Of a stretch of DNA of 64,000 bases, positions 7,379 to 17,123 are shown piece after piece (position 1 is the stretch's first letter; each line of letters opens with the position of its first letter). The notes beneath the pieces were generated by a model. The model had not been told where the DNA came from and made no database searches. It saw nothing but the letters and a program-made list of their open reading frames with translations. Origin of the DNA: Haloarcula halophila (GTDB taxonomy: Archaea > Halobacteriota > Halobacteria > Halobacteriales > Haloarculaceae); NCBI RefSeq assembly GCF_029278565.1, contig NZ_CP119562.1, positions 50,496 through 114,495 on the forward strand, given 5' to 3'. A program made the translations under genes and the position numbers.

Positions 7379-9355
7379 ATGTCCCCTGTGCTCAAAATCG
7401 GTCTGTTGGTCCTCTCCCTCGCTGCGATAGTCGGTCCGGCCGCCGCCGGTTCGGCATCCCAGACAGCCAGCGACGCGGCTGTCAATAGTGAGATATCCCA
7501 CGATCTCGGCAGTGAGTACCGACAGGTCGACTGCTTCAACGGGTCCTCTTCGCCCACGAAACATCCGAACGCGACGAAACTCCCCTCGCGGGTTCACTCA
7601 CTCAACGAGACACAGTTCCGCATGTACTGGTCCGGTGACATGGATTATACGAATCCGAACATCAGCCGGAGCCAGATCCGAGGGCCTGCCAGCTTCCGGG
7701 GAGCGACCGCCTGCCAAGACGATATCTGGTTTCCCTCCCCGCCCGACATGAGTGGGTGGAACAACCAGGAGTTGAAGCGGTACAACTCGCTGGGAAAACG
7801 AATCTCGGTCTATCCAGACCGTGCAAAGCTGAAATCCAACGGATCGATCAGAGACGCCTACATTGAGATAGTCCGGGTGACCCCTTCCACCGTCGTTCAT
7901 CACAGCAATAACACAACGCAGTACGTTCGGTCAAATGGGTCAGTGAAGGCGATTGCGAACTATCGTGTCGAGACCCCTCCGCCGGTCATCAAGCCAACAC
8001 GGACCGTCATATGGACCGTCTTGGACGCTGAAATCGAAGATCCGGAATTATGGATCAACGGCTCAATCGAGGACTCCGTCTCCTCGACGACAAAGCCGAC
8101 GTTCCAGTTCACGAACACTACCGGGAACTCGACCCTAAAAGTCAACGGGACAGTCGATGTGGCTCTGCAAAAGACGACGACGTTCAGCGCCAATGGGACG
8201 GTCAAAACCTCGAAGCAGGTTGTGACCCAGGATATCTCAGATACGCGGCGAGTGAGGACTCAGCGGCTGAACGGAACGACAGTGTATGGAGAGACAGCTG
8301 TCCATCGTAACAGCACAGGCGCCGTTGTGAATGTCCCCCGGATGTGGCAAAACATCAAGTTCACAACCATCGACCGGACTGTTCACAGCCGGTGGTTCTT
8401 TTACACTCGGAGCCCGCCTGGATGGGAACACTGGTCGAAGTCGACGAGCCCACGGAGCAAACCAGGTGGGCCGCCGTTCAATGAGATCCGGCCGCTACAA
8501 GTTCACGCTGTCCCAATAAAAAGCGCTCCAACAAGCGGATTACGAGAGGAAAAGCGGGGAGCGGATCGCACATTCCTCGATGGGAGCCGGGGCTACACCC
8601 GGAGCAACCGAGAGTTCCGCGTCGCAAAAGCGACCGGGCCAAACACGTCTGGTCCTGTCAACACCTCACAGACAGTAAACATAGACGTATCTGAAGAATA
8701 CAGGAGGACCAAACGAGTCGAAGTTCGGGACGCTGGCTCGAACAACCCATACAAGTACCAAGATATCATGGTGAAGGGGATTGTCCGCGGAAGCCAGCAA
8801 TCGGCCCGGCTTCGGAATCCCACTGTGGTCCACCCGGCTAACCTGACTGCCAAGGTAACGAACCGGAGCAAGAAAGGGACAGAGTTCGAGATCTCAATTC
8901 TGTCGCCCACCGACCAGCCGGTTAAAAAAGGGACGCTGATTCTTGATCCTGGGCAGCCAGGTGCGAGAACTGGCATTAATATAACTCACGCATACACAAC
9001 CGGTGGCGCTCCCCGGTCCCCTGCGACAGTCATAAACACGTACGCCAGCGGCACCATCGTCGTTAGAATCCCTCAGACAAACATTCGGGAGTTCGAGATG
9101 CTGTATATCCCACCGGAGCCGTGGTGGGATCAGTACATACGCCTTGGGCCGGTTGTCGCGGCGATGGGGAAAACTAGGACGACCCTGCGCGTTGGAACAG
9201 GGCTCCCACCGTTCAAACGCTTGATCGAACTGGCAGTGGTGACATTGCTATGGTTTGGACCGCTGCTGGGGATGCTATACCTCGCAGATGTATTGACAAA
9301 CGGACGACTCATCGGACTGTATTCCAATGACTCACAACACGAATTCGCAGACTGA
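7379..9355 (+). CDS. Large secreted, membrane-anchored surface protein of the mating apparatus
   Basis: 658 aa. A Sec-type signal (GLLVLSLAAIVGPAAAG) precedes a large beta-rich exterior with many N-x-S/T sequons, typical of haloarchaeal N-glycosylated surface proteins. A membrane segment lies near 625-645 (LIELAVVTLLWFGPLLGMLY) with a short charged cytoplasmic tail. It lies between the pilin-like gene and the lipoprotein and overlaps the latter. Adhesion, mating-pair stabilisation or pore components are possible roles; no enzymatic motif is visible. Confidence 0.7.
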   Translation: MSPVLKIGLLVLSLAAIVGPAAAGSASQTASDAAVNSEISHDLGSEYRQVDCFNGSSSPTKHPNATKLPSRVHSLNETQFRMYWSGDMDYTNPNISRSQIRGPASFRGATACQDDIWFPSPPDMSGWNNQELKRYNSLGKRISVYPDRAKLKSNGSIRDAYIEIVRVTPSTVVHHSNNTTQYVRSNGSVKAIANYRVETPPPVIKPTRTVIWTVLDAEIEDPELWINGSIEDSVSSTTKPTFQFTNTTGNSTLKVNGTVDVALQKTTTFSANGTVKTSKQVVTQDISDTRRVRTQRLNGTTVYGETAVHRNSTGAVVNVPRMWQNIKFTTIDRTVHSRWFFYTRSPPGWEHWSKSTSPRSKPGGPPFNEIRPLQVHAVPIKSAPTSGLREEKRGADRTFLDGSRGYTRSNREFRVAKATGPNTSGPVNTSQTVNIDVSEEYRRTKRVEVRDAGSNNPYKYQDIMVKGIVRGSQQSARLRNPTVVHPANLTAKVTNRSKKGTEFEISILSPTDQPVKKGTLILDPGQPGARTGINITHAYTTGGAPRSPATVINTYASGTIVVRIPQTNIREFEMLYIPPEPWWDQYIRLGPVVAAMGKTRTTLRVGTGLPPFKRLIELAVVTLLWFGPLLGMLYLADVLTNGRLIGLYSNDSQHEFAD

Positions 9356-10217
9356 CCCACGTATCGACCGTCGAACCATGCTCAGCCTCACCGGGAGTGG
9401 GATGACCGCTCTAGCTGGCTGTATCGGTGGCTCTGGATCGTCATCACCAGATTCAACGGCCACTCCAAGCCCAACGGAAGTTGAAGAAATCAGGAAAATC
9501 GAGTATAACACCCCAACCGAAGCGACGCTTGGTTCAGATATCTGGCTAGATATCACTCTCCGCGAGGGACACGGGATACGGAAAATAAATCTAATTTCTG
9601 ATGGTGAATTATTTGATTCGGTACGCCTGGCAGAAGGAGAAACCAAGGCTCGTCTTTCAATCATTGGCGCAGATCCATTCACTGGAAACAGTGCCGGTAG
9701 TATCTCGCCAAACGATACTGAGGTCATCCTCATTAGCAACAAGGGAAAGACAAAGACACCACTGCGTTACAAGCCGGAAATCAAATTCAAACAGGTACTG
9801 GCCCCTGGCGAACATGAAGATCTTAGCAAATATGATCCCCACATTGGGATTCTTGTAGAAAACCCGACAAACAAGCCGGCCTTACTAAAACAGGTCAGGC
9901 ACCGCTATTCAGGTGGGACTCGGGGCACCGACTGGATGGAAACTTACTACCCATTAGAACAAATTATCCCAAAAAATTCGGAACATCTCCTTATTGATAA
10001 AGAATTTCTTAATGTCCGACTATGTGAGGATCTTTCGGGAGAGACACACGATGAAAGGATCTCAATTTCGATGGCGTTTGCCGAGGATTTGGGTCTGAAA
10101 ATTCCAGTGTCCTACAATCAGGAAAATAAAAGCGATGGTTGCCAGACTTCGTTAGCCGGTGAAGCAGAAACAGCTCCTCCGAGGACTGAAACTCCGACAG
10201 AAACTGATCAGGGGTAA
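9327..10217 (+). CDS. Tat-exported lipoprotein of the transfer operon
   Basis: 296 aa. The N-terminus has RRTMLSLTGSG (twin-Arg) followed by TALAGC (lipobox), the usual haloarchaeal Tat lipoprotein pattern, then a Ser/Thr/Pro linker. The rest looks like a beta-sandwich. It overlaps the preceding surface protein gene by 29 nt. AT content is a little higher than its neighbours from about 9.5 to 11.3 kb. A VirB7-like role in anchoring the outer complex is conceivable but not shown. Confidence 0.7.
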   Translation: MTHNTNSQTDPRIDRRTMLSLTGSGMTALAGCIGGSGSSSPDSTATPSPTEVEEIRKIEYNTPTEATLGSDIWLDITLREGHGIRKINLISDGELFDSVRLAEGETKARLSIIGADPFTGNSAGSISPNDTEVILISNKGKTKTPLRYKPEIKFKQVLAPGEHEDLSKYDPHIGILVENPTNKPALLKQVRHRYSGGTRGTDWMETYYPLEQIIPKNSEHLLIDKEFLNVRLCEDLSGETHDERISISMAFAEDLGLKIPVSYNQENKSDGCQTSLAGEAETAPPRTETPTETDQG

Positions 10218-10219
10218 CA

Positions 10220-12967
10220 ATGATAGAGGGGACTACAGGACGGTACACAGACGACTCACCGGATGCGCTAGCCGAACTTACAAGCTCAGATACCAGTGTC
10301 ACAGCGGCCACTGGAGAGAGTGGCGTGACTACCGAGTCGGCTACCACTGCTGGGATCAATTCATCAACGGTTCAATCAGCTGAAATAGCATCACAACCCA
10401 GCAACTCGTCGATAGCTGAGGCGTTGGTCTCAAATTCAAATCTGTCAACATCTGCTTCGGTATCTGCACCCCCGGGTGGCGGAGTCCCCCAATCGGGCTT
10501 TCTCCCGAACGGGTCACTCACGAATGCAACATACCTTTCCGAAGGGGTATCAAATGGCGTTGGAGGTTTATTCACCGGTATTCTCACTGGTATTATAAAA
10601 GAAATTGAAAGATTACTTACTGGAATGTTGAAGACATTGGTTGGTACACCCGGTCCCGAAGGCGCTGGGAGTGGGATCAATATCGCATATATGAGTGCTA
10701 CAAATTCGCCGTGGAAGGCGCTGATAAACGATCTGTATTGGCAGTATTCCTTGGGTTTAGCGATCGGGATTCTAATAATTGTTCTCGCATTCGTTGGACT
10801 CCGATATAATGCGATAGATCCAGGAGTCCGAAAGAAACTCACTCGGAGGATTTTCTTTGCATTTTTGTCGATTTTTTTCTGGTTGCCGATGGCCTCGCTC
10901 GCAACTCAGTTTCTCAATGAAGTGGGAATTGTGATCGCTAACGGAGCTGGAGGGGGAACCAGCCTTACAACGGTTGAAACATTTATTCTCGAAGGTGTCA
11001 ACCTAGCGTTAAATAATAAGAAGGGTCTTGGTCAGTTCTTATTTGTATCTGGAATTGTCATATACATATACCTCAAAGTTATATTCACCGCACTTGGGCG
11101 CTGGGCCGGGATATTCCTCCTGACGATCTTTATGCCTGTTTTGGCGGTCTTCTGGGCGCTAGAGGTATGGCCATTAAATCGCTTTGCTGGACTCTCAAAA
11201 AGGATTGCGGGAGCATATCCAGGCCTCATAGCTGGTGGCCTCCCAGCCGCAATGTTGGTCCGCCTCAGTGTTATAGGGGGCAATTGGGGGCTACCAGCCG
11301 AGGTTGGGGCCTATGTCGATATCCTCGCTTTGTTTATCGCGGTCAAAGCCCAGCTGGTCATGGTAAAAAAGAGCAGTAAGCTTGCTGCAAAGCCTGCGAA
11401 GATTGGTGGCGCAATGCTGGCGACAACTTCCGTTGCAGCCTCGTACGCTGTCGGAGGTCCTGCTGCCGGTGCAGCAGCCAGTGGAGCACAAAAGGCTGCA
11501 AAGGGGCAGACCGGGGGGATGGAAGCATACCAGCTTCACCGGGCAATGTCCTCCAAACAACCACCACAGATCGGGTCCCAGAATAAAAGCTCTGGAGCAC
11601 AAGATGAAGAGACACCATCGGGTAGCAACAGTTCGTCACCTGGGGACAGCTCCAATAGTACATCTGATGAGGGGGAGCTATCTGGAGATCTCTCTGGTAG
11701 TTCTCCTGATGAGGAACCGACAGAGAGTGGCGGCAGTGAAACCCCCAATACGGACGACGGCGACACCCCCGAAGATTCGGGAAGGAACACCGATCAAGAG
11801 ACCCCAGGTCAATCTGCGGAGGGTCCAGAACAATCTCCCGACACTAATTCGACCGGGAGCGGTTGGTTCAGTGCGACGGAGTCCGGCCAAAGCAGCTCCG
11901 AGATAGCCGACGCTTCACAAGAGGGCTATTCTCAGGGCGACCGCGTGGTAATCGACTCAGAGGACTTCGATCACACTGATAAACGTGCTGTCGTCACCAG
12001 CTCCGTCCCTGGTCACGTCAAAGTCCGGCCCGAGTCGCGTGAGCGATCTGAAGACATGACACTGGAAGCCTCTGAGGTTGCGATGTACGAACCCGGACCA
12101 GAGGTTGACCGCCAGTTCAATCCCGGGGATCCAGTTCGGATCACTGCCGATGAATTCGAGGCTGCTGATAGCCGGGCGACCGTCACAAAGCCCCCCGTCC
12201 CTGGGAAGAAAGCCACCGTACGGCCAGTCAATCTGCCCGGAGAGATCGAAGTGTCAGAAGCTGACCTCGCTGCTGTCCCCACAGAGAGTCCCCAGCCGAC
12301 AGATACCAGCGAACCAGAGCCTGCCGTTCCCGAAGGCTGGGACGGCGATGACGGCCGCGATTCACCCGTTGAACCGGAACGGATTGCTCCAGTTGGACCA
12401 CGAACTACCACTACCCAGTCCGACCCCCTCGCTGATCTCCAGGGCCAGGACTCCGGCCAGTCTGTAGTAACCGAATCGAGTGACACTAGCACGTCTGCTG
12501 GTGAGCACGGCTCCGAGCCCCAGGGAGAGCGCAGTGGATCGGAACCAGTGTCGGCTGATCCACCCCAGCCTGGTGATGAAGTTCCCAACACCGAAGGGGT
12601 CGAAACCCCCGGGCGATCGGCAACTGAAATCACAGATACCTCCCCAGGTGATCAGCCCCCTCAAGAGAAGAAGACAGCCACAACATCGGAACTCGATCCA
12701 TCGGATCTCGTCGCGAACCCAGATGCCGAAAAGTATCAACAAGGGTTCGACGACAGGTCCCAAGAGACGACCCAGGACGCACCGGAAGCAACCGAACGGA
12801 GTTCTCAACAATCCGACTACCGCAGTTCGGAGACTGAAGACACCGACGTGGGCTCAGACTCCAGCCAAACCATCGACGAAGCACTCGCGACCGACGACGA
12901 CATACTCGGTCGTGAAGCCTACGCAGACCCCTTCGAGACGGAAACTACCGAGAGTGATGACTCATGA
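10220..12967 (+). CDS. VirB6/TrbL-like polytopic membrane protein with long acidic tail
   Basis: 915 aa. An exported-looking Ser/Thr-rich N-terminus is followed by membrane segments at about 172-195, 205-230, 270-315, 325-345 and 355-375, including IFLLTIFMPVLAVFWALEVW. This is the layout of VirB6/TrbL inner-membrane channel proteins. Residues about 420-915 are acidic, Ser/Gly/Pro-rich and mostly disordered, with two related segments (QGDRVVIDSEDFDHTDKRA and PGDPVRITADEFEAADSRA) that look like duplicated KOW/SH3-like modules. The stop overlaps the VirB4-like start. Confidence 0.75.
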   Translation: MIEGTTGRYTDDSPDALAELTSSDTSVTAATGESGVTTESATTAGINSSTVQSAEIASQPSNSSIAEALVSNSNLSTSASVSAPPGGGVPQSGFLPNGSLTNATYLSEGVSNGVGGLFTGILTGIIKEIERLLTGMLKTLVGTPGPEGAGSGINIAYMSATNSPWKALINDLYWQYSLGLAIGILIIVLAFVGLRYNAIDPGVRKKLTRRIFFAFLSIFFWLPMASLATQFLNEVGIVIANGAGGGTSLTTVETFILEGVNLALNNKKGLGQFLFVSGIVIYIYLKVIFTALGRWAGIFLLTIFMPVLAVFWALEVWPLNRFAGLSKRIAGAYPGLIAGGLPAAMLVRLSVIGGNWGLPAEVGAYVDILALFIAVKAQLVMVKKSSKLAAKPAKIGGAMLATTSVAASYAVGGPAAGAAASGAQKAAKGQTGGMEAYQLHRAMSSKQPPQIGSQNKSSGAQDEETPSGSNSSSPGDSSNSTSDEGELSGDLSGSSPDEEPTESGGSETPNTDDGDTPEDSGRNTDQETPGQSAEGPEQSPDTNSTGSGWFSATESGQSSSEIADASQEGYSQGDRVVIDSEDFDHTDKRAVVTSSVPGHVKVRPESRERSEDMTLEASEVAMYEPGPEVDRQFNPGDPVRITADEFEAADSRATVTKPPVPGKKATVRPVNLPGEIEVSEADLAAVPTESPQPTDTSEPEPAVPEGWDGDDGRDSPVEPERIAPVGPRTTTTQSDPLADLQGQDSGQSVVTESSDTSTSAGEHGSEPQGERSGSEPVSADPPQPGDEVPNTEGVETPGRSATEITDTSPGDQPPQEKKTATTSELDPSDLVANPDAEKYQQGFDDRSQETTQDAPEATERSSQQSDYRSSETEDTDVGSDSSQTIDEALATDDDILGREAYADPFETETTESDDS

Positions 12968-15900
12968 GTGAGACAAACACCGAGTACAGCACGAACATCA
13001 TCCACGAATCCCTCGGAAGCAAAACCGAGTTCTGGGGAGAGTATACCCTAGCAGAACTCGCCCTGTTCGTCGTCCCGATCTTCGGGTATTTCCTCTTCCT
13101 AGGCATCCCCTTCGTGCCAGCAAGTGCGTTCCTGCCAGCAACAGGCGCCGTCATCGCCCTCGAAATCTTGCTGTTTGCACTCTTCCAGGTCAAACCCAGC
13201 TACTACCGACTGACCGAGTGGCTCATGGTGAGACTGCGATTCGCCGTCCAGAAAGAAAAACACACCATCGACGACGGCAATCAAGATACCCGCCATGTCA
13301 CTCGCCTCAAACGGATCATGCCCCACGGAATCGAGCGCATCGACGGTGCCCACGTCGGGGCTGTCGAAGTTCGCCCGGCAAACATGGCCCTCGAAGACGG
13401 CAAGCAGTGGGCCAATGCCGTCTCCTCGCTCACAGACCTCGTCACTGCCCTCGAAGGGACCGCCGAAATCTACGTTACGACCACCAACGTGAGCAACCGG
13501 CCACATATCGAAGCCCACGAAGAGCGCTTGCAGGACCCCGATGTCCAGAGCCTCCCCATGCTTCGAGGCGTCCTCTCCCAATGGGTCAACCGCTATACCA
13601 ACGATGACGGCGAAATCCAGGATTCCACCGAGATGCAGCGGGAATACTATATCATCATCACGGTCACCGACAGCGACATCGACGAACTCGAGCGGGAGTC
13701 GACATCGCTGCTGGGCTACTTCGAAGACCTTCCCGGAATCGGCAGAGCCGTCTCGAAGCTTACCCCAGAGACGTTCACTGACGCCGAGCGCGAGAAGTAC
13801 AAGGCGAAGAAACTGAACGACCGCCTGGGGAACGTCTCGCGAGCGGTCGACAACCTCTATCGCTGTCGTGGGAATGCCGTCTCGCCGTTTGACCTCGCAC
13901 AGCTTACCAAGGACTATTGGGCCTGCGAGTCCCGGCCGCACTCGGACTTCGCGTCGACGGCCGGCATCTCACCGATCAGTTACTCGGACGACCAGGACAA
14001 CGGCGGCGACGACGTCAACGACGCGCTGACTGCCGAGGACCTTGCTGACGATGATGATGCTGACACTGCTCCAGCGGACGCCGGCGACACCGAGGAGACA
14101 GAAGCTAAGGAGACCGAAGCCAGAGAAGATCTAGAGCACGTCGAGGAAGCTGGCGAAGAAATCGAATACATTTCACCGGATGTCTCCCAGCCGGGTCGGA
14201 AGCATCAGTCGATCGTAGCGCCGACGGCAATCGACTGGCAGACGGACTACACGCTGATCGAGAACGAGACCTATGCGCGGACCTTCTGGATCGAGACGTT
14301 CCCAGAGCATCCGACCAACGGCCTCTTCGAGCGGTTGTTGCTGGATACCGATCTGCGGGCCGACGTGAACATCCACGTTGACCCCTACGACTCCCAAGAT
14401 GCAGTCCAGGTCATGTCAGAGTGGATCACCTCGCTGCGGATGGTCCAAAACGACATGGGCGAACTCGAAGCCGAGGACATTCGCGACGATATCAACCGGG
14501 CAAAATACCTCCGCCAGTTAGTCCGGCGCAACAGAGCCTCGCTCTACCAGGCCGGCGTCTTCGTCCGGATTACCGCCGACTCGAAAGAAGAACTGCGAAC
14601 ACAGACCAACCAGCTGGAAACCCTCCTGCGGGACGCCCCGGCGAACTGCTCGGTCAAACGAGCAACCCGACGCCAGGAACAGGGCATGGTCACTGTCTCG
14701 CCACTAGGCGGGAACGAACTCGGCCGTGGCCGGTTGTCGGCGATGACCGGCGAAGCCCTCGGCTCGATGTTTCCGTTCTCGTCGAATTACCTCCGCATGG
14801 AAGACGGAATCGAATACGGCACCCACGGCCACAACGGGTCGTCGCTGCTGATCGATCCCTGGGAACTGGAGACTGGCCACTCCGAATTGGTCACCGGAAT
14901 GCCCGGCGGCGGAAAATCCCACGGGACTCAGGCCCGATCGATCAGGATGATGAAAAAACGGTCGGACGTCAAGCAGGTGTTTATCGACCCCGTCGCCGGG
15001 ATGCGTGGGTCGGCGAAGATGCTCAACGCCAAGACGATCACGGTCAGCGGAGAGACGCCGCTGAACCCGTGTGAAATGCATCCCACACCGGAACACATCC
15101 TGCGAAAGTCTCCGGACATGCAGCCGGTCGCCTCGAAGAAAGACGAGGTCTTCGGGGTAATCGAGAACTTCCTGAAGAGCCGGAATATCGACCTGGAGAT
15201 GCACTCGGGGCTGATCACGTTCCTGATCGATGCAATCTTCGAGCAGTCCGACATCGACCCCGACGACCCGTCGACGCACACGCCGGAGAACTCCCCCAGC
15301 ATGGCGGACTTCCTGGACCTGATCGACGATATTCAGGAGGACCCGTCGCTGTTCCCTGGTGCAACCACCGAGTCCTCGCGACAGAAGATTCGAGAATACG
15401 CCAATGAACTGTCGGTGGCACTACACCCGTTCCGGCAGGGCTCGACCTACGGAAACCTCTCCGAGGAGTCGAACCTGAACCTGATCGAAGACGACAGCAA
15501 GGCGGTCTATCTGGACCTCCAGCAGATCGAGGGATCCGGCAGCGGCCTAGGCAAGCAGTCGTTCATCATGCAGTTGCTGCTGAGCAATCTCTACCAGCAG
15601 GCCAAGAACATGGACCAGAAGGTCGAGATCATCATCGACGAAGCCCATTACCTGTTCAACGACGATGCGAATCTAGCATTCCTGAACCAAATCGCCCGCC
15701 ACCAGCGCCACGCCGGGCTCCGGCTGGTGATGCTCTCCCAGACGCTCCAGGAGTTCTACGACGAGGGTGTCGCCGAAGAGATTGCGGGGATGTGCCCGAT
15801 CATGGTCCACCATCGCGAGCCGGACCTGGGCGAGAAGACGGCGAACCGGGCCGGACTCACGAGCGAGCAACAGCACTACATCAACACGGCCGAGGCCGGC

Positions 15901-16299
15901 AAGGAGTCGATCGGTGAAGGCCAGGGCTTCTCCCAGGCGCTGGTCCGGGTCGACGAACACGGAGACTACCCGCTGACGATCCGAACTTCGTGGGAGGAAA
16001 AGCGGGTGATCGACCTTGACGCCCACGGCCGGGACGCACTGGCAGCGCTGGTCGATAGCCAGCCAGAACAGATCAAAGAGTTCGAGCAGTTCGTCTACGC
16101 CCACGGACTGCGCCATGAGTTGACCGAGCGGTTCGGGTTCGAGCCAGAGCAGGCAGAAAAAGTGCTGTCCGGGCTCTCTCAGGAAGAGCTGATGGATTCG
16201 GTTCGTGTGGCGCTCGAACAGAATGGAACGGCGACAGCGGTTGCTGACGGCGGCTCAACTGACACAACCACCGCAGATACTGGAGGCTCTTCAGAATGA
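12964..16299 (+). CDS. virB4: VirB4-like conjugation ATPase with N-terminal PrgI-like membrane domain
   Basis: 1111 aa. Residues about 20-80 contain two membrane helices and WGEYTLAELALF, a PrgI-like domain that bacteria often encode separately. The ATPase core has Walker A GMPGGGKSH near residue 645 and Walker B VEIIIDEAHYLF near 890, followed by an Arg-rich RHQRHAG segment. VirB4 ATPases energise pilus assembly and substrate transfer and belong to the HerA/FtsK superfamily. An acidic linker at about 340-395 breaks the N-terminal half. It overlaps both neighbours by ATGA. Confidence 0.9.
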   Translation: MSETNTEYSTNIIHESLGSKTEFWGEYTLAELALFVVPIFGYFLFLGIPFVPASAFLPATGAVIALEILLFALFQVKPSYYRLTEWLMVRLRFAVQKEKHTIDDGNQDTRHVTRLKRIMPHGIERIDGAHVGAVEVRPANMALEDGKQWANAVSSLTDLVTALEGTAEIYVTTTNVSNRPHIEAHEERLQDPDVQSLPMLRGVLSQWVNRYTNDDGEIQDSTEMQREYYIIITVTDSDIDELERESTSLLGYFEDLPGIGRAVSKLTPETFTDAEREKYKAKKLNDRLGNVSRAVDNLYRCRGNAVSPFDLAQLTKDYWACESRPHSDFASTAGISPISYSDDQDNGGDDVNDALTAEDLADDDDADTAPADAGDTEETEAKETEAREDLEHVEEAGEEIEYISPDVSQPGRKHQSIVAPTAIDWQTDYTLIENETYARTFWIETFPEHPTNGLFERLLLDTDLRADVNIHVDPYDSQDAVQVMSEWITSLRMVQNDMGELEAEDIRDDINRAKYLRQLVRRNRASLYQAGVFVRITADSKEELRTQTNQLETLLRDAPANCSVKRATRRQEQGMVTVSPLGGNELGRGRLSAMTGEALGSMFPFSSNYLRMEDGIEYGTHGHNGSSLLIDPWELETGHSELVTGMPGGGKSHGTQARSIRMMKKRSDVKQVFIDPVAGMRGSAKMLNAKTITVSGETPLNPCEMHPTPEHILRKSPDMQPVASKKDEVFGVIENFLKSRNIDLEMHSGLITFLIDAIFEQSDIDPDDPSTHTPENSPSMADFLDLIDDIQEDPSLFPGATTESSRQKIREYANELSVALHPFRQGSTYGNLSEESNLNLIEDDSKAVYLDLQQIEGSGSGLGKQSFIMQLLLSNLYQQAKNMDQKVEIIIDEAHYLFNDDANLAFLNQIARHQRHAGLRLVMLSQTLQEFYDEGVAEEIAGMCPIMVHHREPDLGEKTANRAGLTSEQQHYINTAEAGKESIGEGQGFSQALVRVDEHGDYPLTIRTSWEEKRVIDLDAHGRDALAALVDSQPEQIKEFEQFVYAHGLRHELTERFGFEPEQAEKVLSGLSQEELMDSVRVALEQNGTATAVADGGSTDTTTADTGGSSE

Positions 16300-16679
16300 C
16301 TCGAAAGAAGATCACGATGTATGGAACCGAGGAACAGAAAGAGCAGATCGAACAGCGCGCCCAACAGTGTGGGGTGAGTGTCTCTGAATACTGTCTTGAA
16401 GCGGTTGAACAACGAATCGCCCGAGAACTACAACAAAAGCGGATGTCCGATATCGGGGTCGAAAACCGGATTGATGAGATCAATGAAGAGCTCAACAACA
16501 GAGCGGACCGGATTTTTGGTGGTTCAACCGACCAAGAGCAACTCTATGGGATTGCCTTATGGGAACTACTGAGTGGTGAATTCTCTCGAGAAACCCGGAA
16601 AGAGTCAATGAAATCAGCGTCTAATAAGTTAGATAAAGGTATAAAGAAGCTACAGAAAAAGGACGGTGAGGTCCAATGA
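16296..16679 (+). CDS. MobC-like relaxosome accessory protein (ribbon-helix-helix), first copy
   Basis: 127 aa. The N-terminus (KKITMYGTEEQKEQIEQRA, then GVSVSEYCLEA) matches the beta strand plus two helices of MobC-type proteins; the rest is charged helix. MobC proteins bind oriT and help the relaxase open the strands. It overlaps both neighbours (ATGA). It is paralogous to the next gene, sharing an SLWELL or ALWELL segment before a basic helix. Confidence 0.75.
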   Translation: MTRKKITMYGTEEQKEQIEQRAQQCGVSVSEYCLEAVEQRIARELQQKRMSDIGVENRIDEINEELNNRADRIFGGSTDQEQLYGIALWELLSGEFSRETRKESMKSASNKLDKGIKKLQKKDGEVQ

Positions 16680-17101
16680 CCCGCGACAATCGAATCCAAG
16701 TATATCCATCCGATGAATTAGCTGAGAAAATAGAAAGAAGGGCTGAGGAGGCAGGCCTCAGCATTTCGGAGTTTTGTTCACAAGCTCTCGAAACCCATCT
16801 TGAGCAAGAGACCAGGGAATCCGAGGAGAGTCGATATAACCCTAGTAAGCGGCTTGAGGTGAAAATCGAACAGGCCCGTCAGGAGGTAATGGAGACCCTT
16901 GACGAACTTGAGTCGGAGACTAGTGAGGAGATCGAACAGCTCCAGGCCCTTCGGACGATGTACGTGATTTCGTTGTGGGAATTACTCAAGGAGGATTACG
17001 GGCCTGCTCAGCGAAAAGAAGCAATGGAACGAGCCTCAGAACGCCTTGCTGATCGGCATTCGACTGATGAGCAGTCTGGGTCAGCGATAGACGCGGAATA
17101 A
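16676..17101 (+). CDS. MobC-like relaxosome accessory protein (ribbon-helix-helix), second copy
   Basis: 141 aa, related to the upstream gene: NRIQVYPSDELAEKIERRAE then GLSISEFCSQALETHL at the N-terminus, and a shared ISLWELL segment near residue 100. Two divergent copies could form a heterodimer on an asymmetric oriT. It starts in the ATGA overlap and ends 23 bp before the relaxase gene. Confidence 0.75.
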   Translation: MTRDNRIQVYPSDELAEKIERRAEEAGLSISEFCSQALETHLEQETRESEESRYNPSKRLEVKIEQARQEVMETLDELESETSEEIEQLQALRTMYVISLWELLKEDYGPAQRKEAMERASERLADRHSTDEQSGSAIDAE

Positions 17102-17123
17102 CCAGGCTTTCTGAGAGCGAGCA

